DNA from: Candidatus Bathyarchaeota archaeon
GTDB lineage: Archaea > Thermoproteota > Bathyarchaeia > Bathyarchaeales > Bathyarchaeaceae
DNA: 42,721 nucleotides
Assembly (NCBI GenBank): GCA_020348865.1
Contig: CP070754.1
Coordinates: forward strand, 283,544-326,264
Direction: 5' to 3'
A program made the position numbers and the translations under genes. Under the pieces are notes generated by a model. That model was not told the DNA's origin, ran no database searches, and worked only from the letters and a program-made list of their open reading frames with translations. Positions 16,218 through 24,540 of the stretch are shown here, in pieces (the first letter of the stretch is position 1; every line of letters starts with the position of its first letter).

Positions 16218-17213
16218 TTGATAGAAGTGGGAAACACGCCACTTTTGAAAGTAGATGAGATATTTGCTAAATTGGAATGCACGAATCCTTTGGGAAGCAT
16301 CAAAGACCGAATGGTCAAATACATTATCGAACAGAGCGAGAGACTTGGACTTCTGAGACCTGGGATGACTATTGTGGAGGCATCCAGTGGAAACACTGGG
16401 ATTGCCTTAAGCTATTTTGCGAGAGAAAAAGGCTACCCAGTTATCATTGTGATGCCAAAAAATATGACAAGTGAGAGGAAGAGAATCTTGAAGAAACTTG
16501 GCTCAGAACTAGTTCTCTGCTCTGAGGGAAACTTTTTAGAGGCTATAAGCATTCGAGATAAGCTAGCCAAAAACGAAGGATATTTCAGCTCCAATCAATT
16601 CTCCAATCCATTAAATGCAAAATGTCATTATGAAACAACTGCTCAGGAAATACTGGACCAGATTAGACCACACTCGGGCAACATAGCAGCATTCGTGAGT
16701 GGCGTTGGCACCGGAGGAACTTTAATTGGCTGTGGGAAGCGTCTCAAGGAAGCGTTTACGGATATGAAGATAGTAGCTGTGGAGCCTTCAGAATCACCGG
16801 TGATGAGCGGAGGAGAACCAGGATTACATGGAATCGCAGGCATTGGGGACGGCTTCATTCCAGACATAATCTCAAATGGGATGGATGGGTTTAATGAACT
16901 CATTGACGATGTTATGTGTGTCTCCACCATTGAGGCAAGAAGAGCTGCTAAATATCTTGCTGAGGAGAAAGCAATGTGCGTGGGTATGTCAGCAGGAGCT
17001 AACTTCCTTGCTGCTAAGAAAGCATCTAAGAAGTATGGGACTACGGTTACAATATTCCCTGATGGTTTTCTAAATTACAGATCTCAAGGTCTAACGAGGG
17101 TGGGAAGGGATCCATGCCCGAACCGGAAGAGATGTAATTGTGTGGTTAAGCAGATGTATCTTCATGAGAACCCTGGCTTCGACTGCGATTGTGGCTGGTT
17201 GCATTCACAATGA
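16218..17213 (+). CDS. Cysteine synthase / cystathionine beta-synthase family PLP enzyme with a Cys-rich tail
   Basis: This 331-residue fold-type II PLP enzyme has the Schiff-base lysine in NPLGSIKDRM, the substrate loop EASSGNTGIALS, the phosphate-binding loop GVGTGGTLIG and the C-terminal AGANFLAA. These match O-acetylserine/O-phosphoserine sulfhydrylases. The last ~35 residues add five cysteines and a His (CPNRKRCNC, then FDCDCGW), which is not usual for the family and could bind iron-sulfur or zinc, or receive sulfur. The probable start is a TTG at 16218, with GGAG about 10 nt before it. It would make cysteine from an activated serine and sulfide; the tail suggests a sulfur-relay variant (inference). 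It converges with the DNA ligase gene. Confidence 0.85.
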   Translation: MIEVGNTPLLKVDEIFAKLECTNPLGSIKDRMVKYIIEQSERLGLLRPGMTIVEASSGNTGIALSYFAREKGYPVIIVMPKNMTSERKRILKKLGSELVLCSEGNFLEAISIRDKLAKNEGYFSSNQFSNPLNAKCHYETTAQEILDQIRPHSGNIAAFVSGVGTGGTLIGCGKRLKEAFTDMKIVAVEPSESPVMSGGEPGLHGIAGIGDGFIPDIISNGMDGFNELIDDVMCVSTIEARRAAKYLAEEKAMCVGMSAGANFLAAKKASKKYGTTVTIFPDGFLNYRSQGLTRVGRDPCPNRKRCNCVVKQMYLHENPGFDCDCGWLHSQ

Positions 17214-17214
17214 G

Positions 17215-18924
17215 TTAAGATACATGATTAGACAGGCTTATGGGTTTGGCTTTTCTCTTGAACTGTTCTTCGTAGATTCCTTCAACTCCTTGAATGGTGT
17301 CAGCTTCTTCTGCGCTTTTGTCATCTCGAATCTTGATTATTCTGGCAAATCGTAACGCCATTCCGCCTTTGTACTTAGAGCTCTTTTGAATCTCGTTGTA
17401 TGCCACCTCAACCACGACACAAGGGTTAACTGTGACTTTTCCACGTTCTTCGTTGACTGCCAAAGCTTTAAGTCTCTCAGTCATTCGAATGATTTCTTTG
17501 TCAGTAAGTCCCTTGAACGTTTTGCCGACAATCACAAATTCTCCGCTTTCTGCATCTCGTGCAGCGAGGTAGTAGTCTGAGAGCCAGTTATGTCTTCTTC
17601 CATACCCGTATTCTGCTGCGACAATGACCAAGTCTAATGGTTCCAGCACTTCTTTGACTTTTAACCAGTGTTTTCCTCTTACTCCAGGCGTGTATGCACC
17701 ATCCAACCTTTTGGCCATCAATCCTTCATGACCTTCTCCTATAGCTTCTTTCAGAAACTCCTCTGCCTCCAGACGTTTTTCGGTGATTAGCTGTTTTGTC
17801 AACGGTATGCCTCCGGCAATCTTCTCCAGCTTCTTTCTTCGCTTGACGTAAGGGTTGTCAGTCATGCTTTGATCGTTCAGGTAAATGAGGTCGAAGAGAT
17901 ATAGTTTCACTGGAATTCGCGCTACCATTTTTTTGACATGGCGAATTCTTCGGAATCTTCTCATTAGGTGTTGAAATGGGAGTGGACAGTCGTCTTCTCC
18001 CACCGCAATGACCTCACCTTCCAAAATGATTTTTCTGGCTTCTACTTCTTCCTGAACCTGCTGCTTGATTTCAGGCAAACTCTCTGTTACGTCTGTTAAC
18101 CTTCGACTGTAGATCCTGACCTCGTCCCCGGACTTGTGAATCTGAATGCGAGCACCATCTAGTTTGTGTTCGAAAGCACTCTTTCCACTGTGCTCTTTGA
18201 GGGCTTCATTCACGTTTTGAGCTCTCTGGGCTAACATTAACTTGATTGGTCTGAAAATTCGGAAGTGAAGCTTTGAGACCCCACCTCTTCCGTTGACCTT
18301 AGCTATTGCAGCAACTTCTGCTACGTCGCCGACTAGCATGCCTGCCTTCCGCACAACTTCATGGGGGATATTGAAGGCTTTGGAGACACTGAGTTCCATC
18401 AAACCCTCATGGAAACCAGTTCTCATCTCGCTTATCATGATTTTCACCATGCATTTGACTTCTACAGGTGTGGCTCGCCCCAGCAATGCTTCAAGCAACC
18501 GTTCTTTCCGTTCTCTTGAACCGTAGCCTGTTGTTTCCGCAATGTCCTCGAAGGTTCGTCTCACCTCAAGAACTGTCAACGGGCTTTCGACTAACATTGT
18601 CTGTCTGCGGATCCTGCTTGCTTCGAAAACTAATTTTGTTGCCGCTCCTATGTCACCTGTTCTGCTGAAAGCGTCTGCTAAGTCTTTCCTGTTCGCGTTT
18701 GTTAACCGTTTGATTACGCTGCTAAGCGTTGCCCAACTTACTTCGAGTGTCCTATCTTCCCATTTTGGTAGCGCTCGACCGAGAATCATAGACGTTGCAG
18801 CTCCTACCTCGTCTGCAGTCAAACGCTTTAGGAAGGTTGCTACCGAGTTGGCCATCAGAGTGCGTTTGGACGAGGCTTCCAGCTTCTCACAGAGTTCAGC
18901 TAAAGCCTTGAAGTCCGTTCCCAT
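17215..18924 (-). CDS. lig: ATP-dependent DNA ligase
   Basis: This 569-residue protein is an archaeal replicative-type DNA ligase. It has an N-terminal DNA-binding domain, the adenylated lysine in EHKLDGARIQIHK (K254), motif III-like LYLFDLIYLND, motif IV EGLMAKRLDGAYTPG, and motif V HWLKVKEVLEPLDLVIVAAE, followed by the OB domain with GRRHNWLSDYYLAARD. It seals nicks in lagging-strand synthesis and repair. The ATG at 18924 begins the usual N-terminal helix. A stand-alone 3'-phosphoesterase domain at 26668 may serve the same repair tasks. The stop is one base from the end of the cysteine-synthase-type gene. Confidence 0.95.
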   Translation of the reverse strand: MGTDFKALAELCEKLEASSKRTLMANSVATFLKRLTADEVGAATSMILGRALPKWEDRTLEVSWATLSSVIKRLTNANRKDLADAFSRTGDIGAATKLVFEASRIRRQTMLVESPLTVLEVRRTFEDIAETTGYGSRERKERLLEALLGRATPVEVKCMVKIMISEMRTGFHEGLMELSVSKAFNIPHEVVRKAGMLVGDVAEVAAIAKVNGRGGVSKLHFRIFRPIKLMLAQRAQNVNEALKEHSGKSAFEHKLDGARIQIHKSGDEVRIYSRRLTDVTESLPEIKQQVQEEVEARKIILEGEVIAVGEDDCPLPFQHLMRRFRRIRHVKKMVARIPVKLYLFDLIYLNDQSMTDNPYVKRRKKLEKIAGGIPLTKQLITEKRLEAEEFLKEAIGEGHEGLMAKRLDGAYTPGVRGKHWLKVKEVLEPLDLVIVAAEYGYGRRHNWLSDYYLAARDAESGEFVIVGKTFKGLTDKEIIRMTERLKALAVNEERGKVTVNPCVVVEVAYNEIQKSSKYKGGMALRFARIIKIRDDKSAEEADTIQGVEGIYEEQFKRKAKPISLSNHVS

Positions 18925-19001
18925 GACTATTATTCACTCGCTTTGACTACGTAAAGGTTACCGGAAAACGCTGAAAAATCGTGTTGTGTTTCTCGGTAGT
19001 T

Positions 19002-19388
19002 TCAGAGGGCGAGTTTGTCCTTCGCTTCTTTTATCTTCTTCTTTAGCGCTTTCGCTTTTTTCTCGTTTTTCAATGCCTTGTAGCAGTCTAGAGCGTATTC
19101 CAGTGCGCTTACTCCAAAGCGGTCGTAACCTATTTCAAATGAGATGTCAGCTGCCTTGAGAAAACGTTCGACTGCTGCGTCGAAATCCTCTGTGACAAAG
19201 CTGCTCTCAGCTGCTTTGAACAGCGTGTAAGCGGCGTCAAAGTGATTACGAGCCTTTTCGTACAATTCGTAGGCTTCAAGGAATTTGCCTATGGCCTCTT
19301 TATGTTTCCCAGAGTCAGCTAAGGCGGTTCCTTCTCTATGGATCTTTATGGGATCTTTCTTTTCAACAGTTTCATTGTCACTGCTCAT
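19002..19388 (-). CDS. TPR-like helical repeat protein
   Basis: This 128-residue protein is a run of tetratricopeptide-like helix pairs (GKHKEAIGKFLEAYELYEKA, HFDAAYTLFKAAESSF, DFDAAVERFLKAADISFEI, FGVSALEYALDCYKAL) ending in a basic Lys-rich helix. Such proteins serve as protein-binding scaffolds. It lies 77 nt from the ligase start on the same strand, so it may be in the same transcript. The partner is unknown. Confidence 0.75.
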   Translation of the reverse strand: MSSDNETVEKKDPIKIHREGTALADSGKHKEAIGKFLEAYELYEKARNHFDAAYTLFKAAESSFVTEDFDAAVERFLKAADISFEIGYDRFGVSALEYALDCYKALKNEKKAKALKKKIKEAKDKLAL

Positions 19389-19480
19389 GCATTTTCGCCT
19401 CTACATCACGCTATCAGTTGTTGTGTTGCCGTTTTTAGATTTTTTGTCTCTGCAGGAACCATTCGGGAGCGCAGTTAGCT

Positions 19481-20047
19481 ATGACCGTTGCAGAAACTTC
19501 CAGCGCGCATCTTGCACTCGCCCAAAGATGGATCAGCACCCAAAAACCTCAAATTTCTTCCTTAGTAAGATATGGTGGGTTGATTGACTGTTTGTATGTA
19601 AGCATAGGACGAGCAACCATCAATGACTTGGGAAGACTGTGCGAAATTGAAAGGGAGTGCTTCACCTTAGAGGCGTTCTCAAGACTACAAATAGCCCAAC
19701 TTCTAGAGAACCCTCATGCAATAAGCTTAGTGGCGCGGGTGTCATCCGATATCGCAGGGTTCATCATTGGTTCAATTGAAAGAGTTGGCGAAGTAGTTTT
19801 TGGTCACATATACACACTTGACATTGCAGTCAAGTATCGAAGAAAAGGCATAGGAATGAAACTCCTGAATCGGCTTGAGCAGGAGTTTCTAGAAGAGAAT
19901 GTTAGAGAATGCTACTTGGAAGCTCGCATGAACAATACGGCCGCGTTAGAACTCTATCACAAACATGGATATGCAAGGGTGAAGTTGTTGAGAAACTACT
20001 ATTCTAAGGGGAGTCACGGAATTCTGTTGGTGAAGAGGCTACATTAG
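19481..20047 (+). CDS. GNAT N-acetyltransferase (RimI-like)
   Basis: The GNAT domain starts at about residue 40 (SIGRATINDLGRLCEIERE) and contains the acetyl-CoA loop YRRKGIGMKLLNRL, LEARMNNTAALELYHKHGY and the C-terminal YY motif near RNYYSKGSHG. This is the layout of RimI/Naa10-type enzymes that acetylate protein N termini. The first ~33 residues do not look like part of the domain; TTG codons at 19580 or 19592, near a GGTGG, may be the real start. It overlaps the convergent YkgJ-type gene by 4 nt. A second RimI-like gene lies at 32432. Confidence 0.82.
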   Translation: MTVAETSSAHLALAQRWISTQKPQISSLVRYGGLIDCLYVSIGRATINDLGRLCEIERECFTLEAFSRLQIAQLLENPHAISLVARVSSDIAGFIIGSIERVGEVVFGHIYTLDIAVKYRRKGIGMKLLNRLEQEFLEENVRECYLEARMNNTAALELYHKHGYARVKLLRNYYSKGSHGILLVKRLH

Positions 20048-20595
20048 CGCAAGACAGCATTACTACGCGGGCTGGTTCCAGTATTTACGCTGTTCAGGCT
20101 GAGTGACGCTTTGACTATATGGTTCACAATGAATCGTTCATCAACAAGCTCACCATCGATGTTGTTCAGACCTCGGCAACATGGGATAGCTCTCACGACG
20201 ATGTAGTTAGGTGCTGGTCTCTTGATTTCGAAAGGGTAAAGCCTGCACAAGATTGGTCTCGCGTCATAAATCGCACATTCATATGAGCGCTCTTTGAAGC
20301 TAGGCTTCAGAAAGATGCACGAACCATCTTTGCTATGCTTCAGGCATCCCTTGTAGGCTGCTAAATTGTCCCGTTTCGCTTTCTGTATCGGTTCAACAAA
20401 GCATCCTGCCGTGTGGCCGGCTTGTTCAATTCGTTCGATATCTCCCTTCGTAAGGTTTGGTCCACCCAATTTGCAGCAAAAAGTGGCGCATCGCCTGCAT
20501 CTAAAACGAATCTTCTCTTGACTAATCGTTATGTTCACAATCTGCCCGGTCTCTGAATCTAGGATTACTTCGGCAATGTCCTTGTCCAACTTCAA
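20044..20595 (-). CDS. YkgJ-type Cys-rich (CxxCxxxCC) protein
   Basis: This 183-residue protein has the signature of the putative zinc- or iron-chelating YkgJ family: FRCRRCATFCCKLGGPNLTKGDIERI near residue 30, then CIFL, YECAIYDARPILCRLYPFEI and a final CC pair. The Cys residues probably hold a metal centre. The family function is not established; an oxidoreductase or metal-dependent modification role is possible. The sequence DGSCIFL...C..YD.RP..CR.YPF is very typical. Confidence 0.85.
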   Translation of the reverse strand: MKLDKDIAEVILDSETGQIVNITISQEKIRFRCRRCATFCCKLGGPNLTKGDIERIEQAGHTAGCFVEPIQKAKRDNLAAYKGCLKHSKDGSCIFLKPSFKERSYECAIYDARPILCRLYPFEIKRPAPNYIVVRAIPCCRGLNNIDGELVDERFIVNHIVKASLSLNSVNTGTSPRSNAVLR

Positions 20596-20753
20596 GCATA
20601 AGCCTCAGAGGTGTATTTCCAGTAGTTGAACGTCCAAGTCATCTTTAAACCCAACTATACGAGTTCTAGCCTTATTGTTTCCTAATTTTTCCTTTACGTG
20701 CGATACGCCAAATTACCCATATGTAGTAACCCAAATAAGACAAGCAATTAGAT

Positions 20754-21329
20754 TTGTTAGAGGAGTTGACTGCGCTGAACGCCCAAATCCTGCGTGAAAT
20801 TGAATGTGAAATGGTAGAGTTGAAGGCAAGAGTTAGTGCTCTTGCCCCCGTCAGAAGAAGAATACATGATTTGGGAGCTCTTCACATAGGAACGTTTCGA
20901 CAAACTGACGTCTACTTCAAGGTTCCAGAAGGAAGGTTGAAGCTTCGACAAGTAGAAGGCAAGAACACGGCTGAACTGATCTACTATGAAAGAAAAAACG
21001 TTGCAGACCCGAAAAGAAGCAATGTTTTCATTCTCGAAATCCAGAACCCGGCATCTTTAAACAACGTGCTTGAAAAGATTCTAGAAACCAGAGTGACTGT
21101 AGAAAAATCGAGGGAAATCTACCAATATCAAGGAACTCAGATACACGTGGACACTGTTAAAGGACTGGGAGTCTTTGTTGAGTTGGAAAGAACCACATCC
21201 TCGAAAACAAAAGCAATCGAAAAAGACCAACAGACTCTGGAAGAATTGAGGAAAAAACTTGGAATAGAACGAGAAGACTTTTGCAGACTGTCATACGGTG
21301 AGCTCATCAAAAAACCCAACATGGAGTAA
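20754..21329 (+). CDS. CYTH domain protein (class IV adenylate cyclase/CyaB-like)
   Basis: The protein has the features of CyaB-like CYTH phosphohydrolases/cyclases: ELKARV at the start of the first strand, RQTDVYFKVPEGRLKLRQ, AELIYYER and GLGVFVELE. These triphosphate-tunnel enzymes act on ATP, thiamine triphosphate or polyphosphate. The usual ExExK motif at the first strand reads MVELK here if translation starts at the ATG at 20811 (172 residues), so the first Glu is lacking; a TTG at 20754 would give 191 residues with a leading helix. The start is unresolved, and product specificity cannot be read from sequence. Confidence 0.82.
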   Translation: MLEELTALNAQILREIECEMVELKARVSALAPVRRRIHDLGALHIGTFRQTDVYFKVPEGRLKLRQVEGKNTAELIYYERKNVADPKRSNVFILEIQNPASLNNVLEKILETRVTVEKSREIYQYQGTQIHVDTVKGLGVFVELERTTSSKTKAIEKDQQTLEELRKKLGIEREDFCRLSYGELIKKPNME

Positions 21330-21358
21330 TCTGAACCTTGCTCTTATTATGCATTCTT

Positions 21359-21901
21359 TCACTTCAGCTCGGGCATAGAAACGGTTTCTTCTTCCCCGCT
21401 GACTTCCGTTAGCGACTGCTCTGCTTTCCGTGAAAAGAAGCTTATCATCTCAAGCATACTCTTCGCCAACGATAGAAGGTTGACTAGTATCAGGATCGTT
21501 AGAAAAGTTGTGAGATTAGCTTCGAGACCAACCACAGTCTCCTCAACAGGCAGATTCAAAGCTAGAAGACCGCCGTCAAAGGCAAAGATGAGGTATAACA
21601 TTACGATTATGGCTTTTGCAATGCTGAACACATGCTTGAAAACCGTTCCAGATGAAAGCTGGATTGCTACAGCAAAGCAGATCATTATTCCCGCAAAAAC
21701 GTAAACGAGATTCTCGTATCGGGAGAAGAATGATCCAAATTCAGGAGGGAGACTCTCAGTAGGAAGCATCGAAAACAGAAGTGTTGGCAACAGGTAGTAA
21801 AGAAAAAACGCGGTGATTCCCACTACGGCGGCTTTGAGAACTCTTGGCATAGCCTTCTCCAGAAAAGTTTTTTCGTCTTCTTTCTCAGTCACCATCATCA
21901 C
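21359..21901 (-). CDS. Four-helix membrane protein, third gene of a membrane operon
   Basis: This 180-residue protein has four hydrophobic helices (about residues 22-46, 66-84, 90-112 and 128-152) and charged ends. The start lies within the preceding gene (overlap up to 17 nt), where GGGGTGA precedes three consecutive ATGs, so it is translationally coupled to the 271-residue gene. I do not recognise the family; no transport or enzyme motif is visible. Confidence 0.7.
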   Translation of the reverse strand: MMMVTEKEDEKTFLEKAMPRVLKAAVVGITAFFLYYLLPTLLFSMLPTESLPPEFGSFFSRYENLVYVFAGIMICFAVAIQLSSGTVFKHVFSIAKAIIVMLYLIFAFDGGLLALNLPVEETVVGLEANLTTFLTILILVNLLSLAKSMLEMISFFSRKAEQSLTEVSGEEETVSMPELK

Positions 21902-22700
21902 CCCACACTATCTCTCTTTCGAAGTCAAAGATTGAGCCTTCAAAAAAGAAGTGAATTCTACCTTCTTCCTCCAGCTCCAAAAGATCCAGAGATGGACTCA
22001 CGGATAATTCTAATGGGCCTGCATAGCTTTCACCGGATTCTACATCCAAAGATGTCATTCCCGAGTCCACAAGGGTGTTTTCGTGATTGTAGATGTAGAA
22101 ATGTATGTCGCCACTTACGTCGAAGTATGGTGACTCGTTCTTGAAGCTCAAAGGTATAATTATGCTAGGACCAGCGTGATTGAAGGAGACTTCTCCCGTG
22201 GAAAAGTTGCCAAGAGGTGCGCCCCATGGAAATGGCACATCGAATGACACCTCGAAAGGAAAGATGTGAGCAAATCTCAATCCTGCAAAGATTTCCACGC
22301 TGAAATTACCGCTGTTGAAGAGCAAATGAGTCAGGTTGCTGGATGAAAAATCGTCTAGGTTAATTGATATGTTGTGCGCTTTTGCAATGTGACTTCCGTG
22401 TGGAATTGATGGTACAAACGTTGTGGATGTTGATATCGATGTTCCGTTGTAGTCTGCGATGTGGGTTGTTATGTTCAAATCAGATATGTCATAGAACCCC
22501 GTGTTATTGAGACGAAAAGGAAGAGATAACGTTGTGGTTCCGTTTGACCAAGTGATTTCAGCCTCGCCAAAAGGTCCCTCACCTGTCATTAGATTCATCG
22601 CTAGAATCATGGCCGAATACAAACAGGTAATCATAAAAGCAGCTATTACAACCCAGGAAATTTTCGTAGCCCAGCCCAACGCTCTGATGGTCTGCCTCAT
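21885..22700 (-). CDS. Single-pass protein with a large extracellular beta domain, second gene of a membrane operon
   Basis: This 271-residue protein starts with one transmembrane helix (about residues 13-35) followed by an extracellular part rich in Asn, Ser and Thr with many N-glycosylation sequons. Two similar halves (SLPFRLNNTGFYDISDLNI and IPLSFKNESPYFDVSGDIHF) suggest two copies of a LEA-type or Ig-like beta sandwich. Coupled to the four-helix gene downstream and 71 nt from the 93-residue gene upstream, it probably forms a surface complex. Function unknown. Confidence 0.7.
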   Translation of the reverse strand: MRQTIRALGWATKISWVVIAAFMITCLYSAMILAMNLMTGEGPFGEAEITWSNGTTTLSLPFRLNNTGFYDISDLNITTHIADYNGTSISTSTTFVPSIPHGSHIAKAHNISINLDDFSSSNLTHLLFNSGNFSVEIFAGLRFAHIFPFEVSFDVPFPWGAPLGNFSTGEVSFNHAGPSIIIPLSFKNESPYFDVSGDIHFYIYNHENTLVDSGMTSLDVESGESYAGPLELSVSPSLDLLELEEEGRIHFFFEGSIFDFEREIVWGDDGD

Positions 22701-22771
22701 CCCCGTTCCGCTCCTTTCTCCATGCTCGTTGGAATCCTGGGAGAAACCTGTTTTCTACTCGTGGGGCGCTT

Positions 22772-23053
22772 TTACTTCTTCTTAATTTCCTGTTCTCTGA
22801 TTTGCGTTCGAAACTGTATTCCTCGCACTGTTAGTATTGAGCCGATCCATCCCATTATGCCGAGGTACATGATTCGAATGCATGTTTCAATTAAGGGAGC
22901 TAAGACTTCACCGAAAATCTCCTCAATGTCTCCTAGTGGCGGAAACTCGAGGACGCCTACGAGAAACTGGAAGGCATTGAAAAACGTAAACACCAATAGG
23001 CTCACGCCCAGAAACAAAATAAAATAGGCTAGGATTTCACTTTTCGTAATCAT
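22772..23053 (-). CDS. Two-helix membrane protein, first gene of a membrane operon
   Basis: This 93-residue protein has two transmembrane helices (about residues 7-33 and 55-77) joined by an acidic loop, and a charged tail (RTQIREQEIKKK). The co-directional spacing suggests an operon with the 271- and 180-residue proteins. No family was recognised. Confidence 0.65.
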   Translation of the reverse strand: MITKSEILAYFILFLGVSLLVFTFFNAFQFLVGVLEFPPLGDIEEIFGEVLAPLIETCIRIMYLGIMGWIGSILTVRGIQFRTQIREQEIKKK

Positions 23054-23147
23054 TCAACAGGACCTCATTTCACAACAGTTTGCACCAAACTTGTATAAAA
23101 ATGAAATGGAAGAAAAACTATGAATCCAGCACTAGAAAGCTAAATGT

Positions 23148-23357
23148 CTACCTCTTGAAGTCCGGTGGTTCCATTCTCTTCTTCTGTTTCAAGGTTCGAA
23201 TGAGGGTCGAGGCTTCTCGAGCAGTTTCTGCAGTGGCCACCTTTCTAGTTTTGCTTAGAATCAGTCGGGTTTCGCAGTAGGGACATCGCCTTGTCTTCTG
23301 ATAGGTTTTGGCTAGCAGAAGTTGACCACATCTGAAGCATACAATCACCGCGTACAT
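23148..23357 (-). CDS. DUF1922-like zinc ribbon protein
   Basis: This 69-residue protein has a zinc ribbon (CFRCGQLLLAKTYQKTRRCP, then YCE) followed by LSKTRKVATAETAREASTLIR, matching the layout of archaeal DUF1922 proteins in which a CxxC...CPYC ribbon precedes a helix with 'A.EAS.LVR'. The role is unknown; the family may bind nucleic acid or protein. It lies about 95 nt upstream of the membrane operon on the same strand. Confidence 0.72.
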   Translation of the reverse strand: MYAVIVCFRCGQLLLAKTYQKTRRCPYCETRLILSKTRKVATAETAREASTLIRTLKQKKRMEPPDFKR

Positions 23358-23489
23358 TCAACATATGCTCCTGGTGAGCCAAAAGCAGACCCCACAAAAA
23401 ACCTTTCTGCAAGTCTTAAATTTGAGATGATAGCTATATGATTAGAAGTAATCATAAAATTGAGCTAGCTGTTGGAGGATTCCGACAAA

Positions 23490-23828
23490 ATGGTGAAGAC
23501 ATCTATGACTGACCTCGTTATCAAGTATTATAGGCAAAAAGGATACCGAATAGAAAAAGATATTGTGTTGGAAGGTTTTTCCGGGCTTTCGCATAAGTTT
23601 GATATCGTTATTCGAAAAGGAAGAGAAAAGCATGCGATTCTAATTAAGGAGTGGAGCAGAACAGTCGGCGTCAACATGGTCATAAACTTGGACAAAGCTT
23701 CAGAAGATGTGGGTTTCTCTAATCCAATAATGGTCTCCGAAAAATTCAGCGGACACGCGAAGGCATACGCCAACCGTCGGGGATTAACGCTACTCACAAA
23801 GCGTGCAATAATGTGGAGGCTTGAGTAG
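23490..23828 (+). CDS. PD-(D/E)XK nuclease-fold protein (Mrr/Hjc-like)
   Basis: This 112-residue protein fits a restriction-endonuclease-like core: LVIKYYRQKGYRIEKDIVLE, then HKFDIVIRKGREKHAILIKEW with the Asp and the xxK spaced as in Mrr and Hjc nucleases, then helices and LTLLTKRAIMW. GGAGG (23474-23478) is 11 nt before the ATG at 23490, chosen over an upstream TTG (23472). The second acidic residue normally in ExK is Ile here (ILIKEW), so catalysis may be altered or lost. It could be a DNA repair or regulatory protein. Confidence 0.68.
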   Translation: MVKTSMTDLVIKYYRQKGYRIEKDIVLEGFSGLSHKFDIVIRKGREKHAILIKEWSRTVGVNMVINLDKASEDVGFSNPIMVSEKFSGHAKAYANRRGLTLLTKRAIMWRLE

Positions 23829-23831
23829 ATC

Positions 23832-24443
23832 TCACAAATTCCTGAAGAAATCGCGTAGTCGTCGTTCCTCGCTCAGTTTTCCCAACCAGTCTACTATGCC
23901 AGTTCTGCATTTCTTTTTCCCTTTGAGAACCATAATTGCCTCTTCCACAACTTCCTCGATTTCCCTGCCTGTGACGTCTACTTCGCACACTTTACATTGA
24001 CCACAAGCGGACACAGCTTCCCATAGGCATATATCTAGTATTTCAGCAGCAAGGTTCTCTTGAAGTTTCTCTTCCTCAAAACCACGGTTTTCCATTTCCT
24101 TCTTCAGCTCATCAGGATCTCTTCTGAGGACCAAAACGAAGTTGACATTCTCTGCTGGTATAACGTCGACCGCATAGTGGCCGTCAATTACGGTGTCTCG
24201 ACCGGAAGCATTTATGATCCCTTGCACGCGCTTCGCAACTTTGGCAGTGTCTGCAATCAACGTTCCTCTTGATGCATCTGCGCCGATGATTAGGTCTTCT
24301 CGTTTGGCGAGCTCGGTCAAATCGATGTGTGTTGCGTTCAGCTTGGAGGCTAACAAAGAAGATACAGTGGTTTTCCCTACTCCTGGGGTGCCGGTGACCA
24401 ATATTATTCGCTTGATTTGCCTCACTTTCCTTCTGCTCGTCAT
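23832..24443 (-). CDS. AK6/Fap7-type adenylate kinase-like NTPase
   Basis: The protein has a Walker A loop (VTGTPGVGKTTVSSLLAS), HIDLTELAKRE and DTVIDGHYAVDVIP, followed by VLVLRRDPDELKKEMENRGF, as in archaeal AK6/Fap7 proteins that act in small-subunit rRNA maturation with uS11. The ATG at 24443 gives 203 residues; an in-frame start at 24509 would add a poorly conserved stretch. After the core it has a CGQCKVCEVDVTG segment typical of archaeal members (TSGRS usually), with three Cys that could bind metal. It converges with the nuclease-fold gene, 3 nt away. Confidence 0.87.
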   Translation of the reverse strand: MTSRRKVRQIKRIILVTGTPGVGKTTVSSLLASKLNATHIDLTELAKREDLIIGADASRGTLIADTAKVAKRVQGIINASGRDTVIDGHYAVDVIPAENVNFVLVLRRDPDELKKEMENRGFEEEKLQENLAAEILDICLWEAVSACGQCKVCEVDVTGREIEEVVEEAIMVLKGKKKCRTGIVDWLGKLSEERRLRDFFRNL

Positions 24444-24540
24444 CCCTTTGGGGGCGGCCCAACGCTTATGAAATGAGAACAGTTCTTGGTATTTCCGAAA
24501 TTGCTGCAATAATGATTTGCAGAATGATTGCGTATACCCG

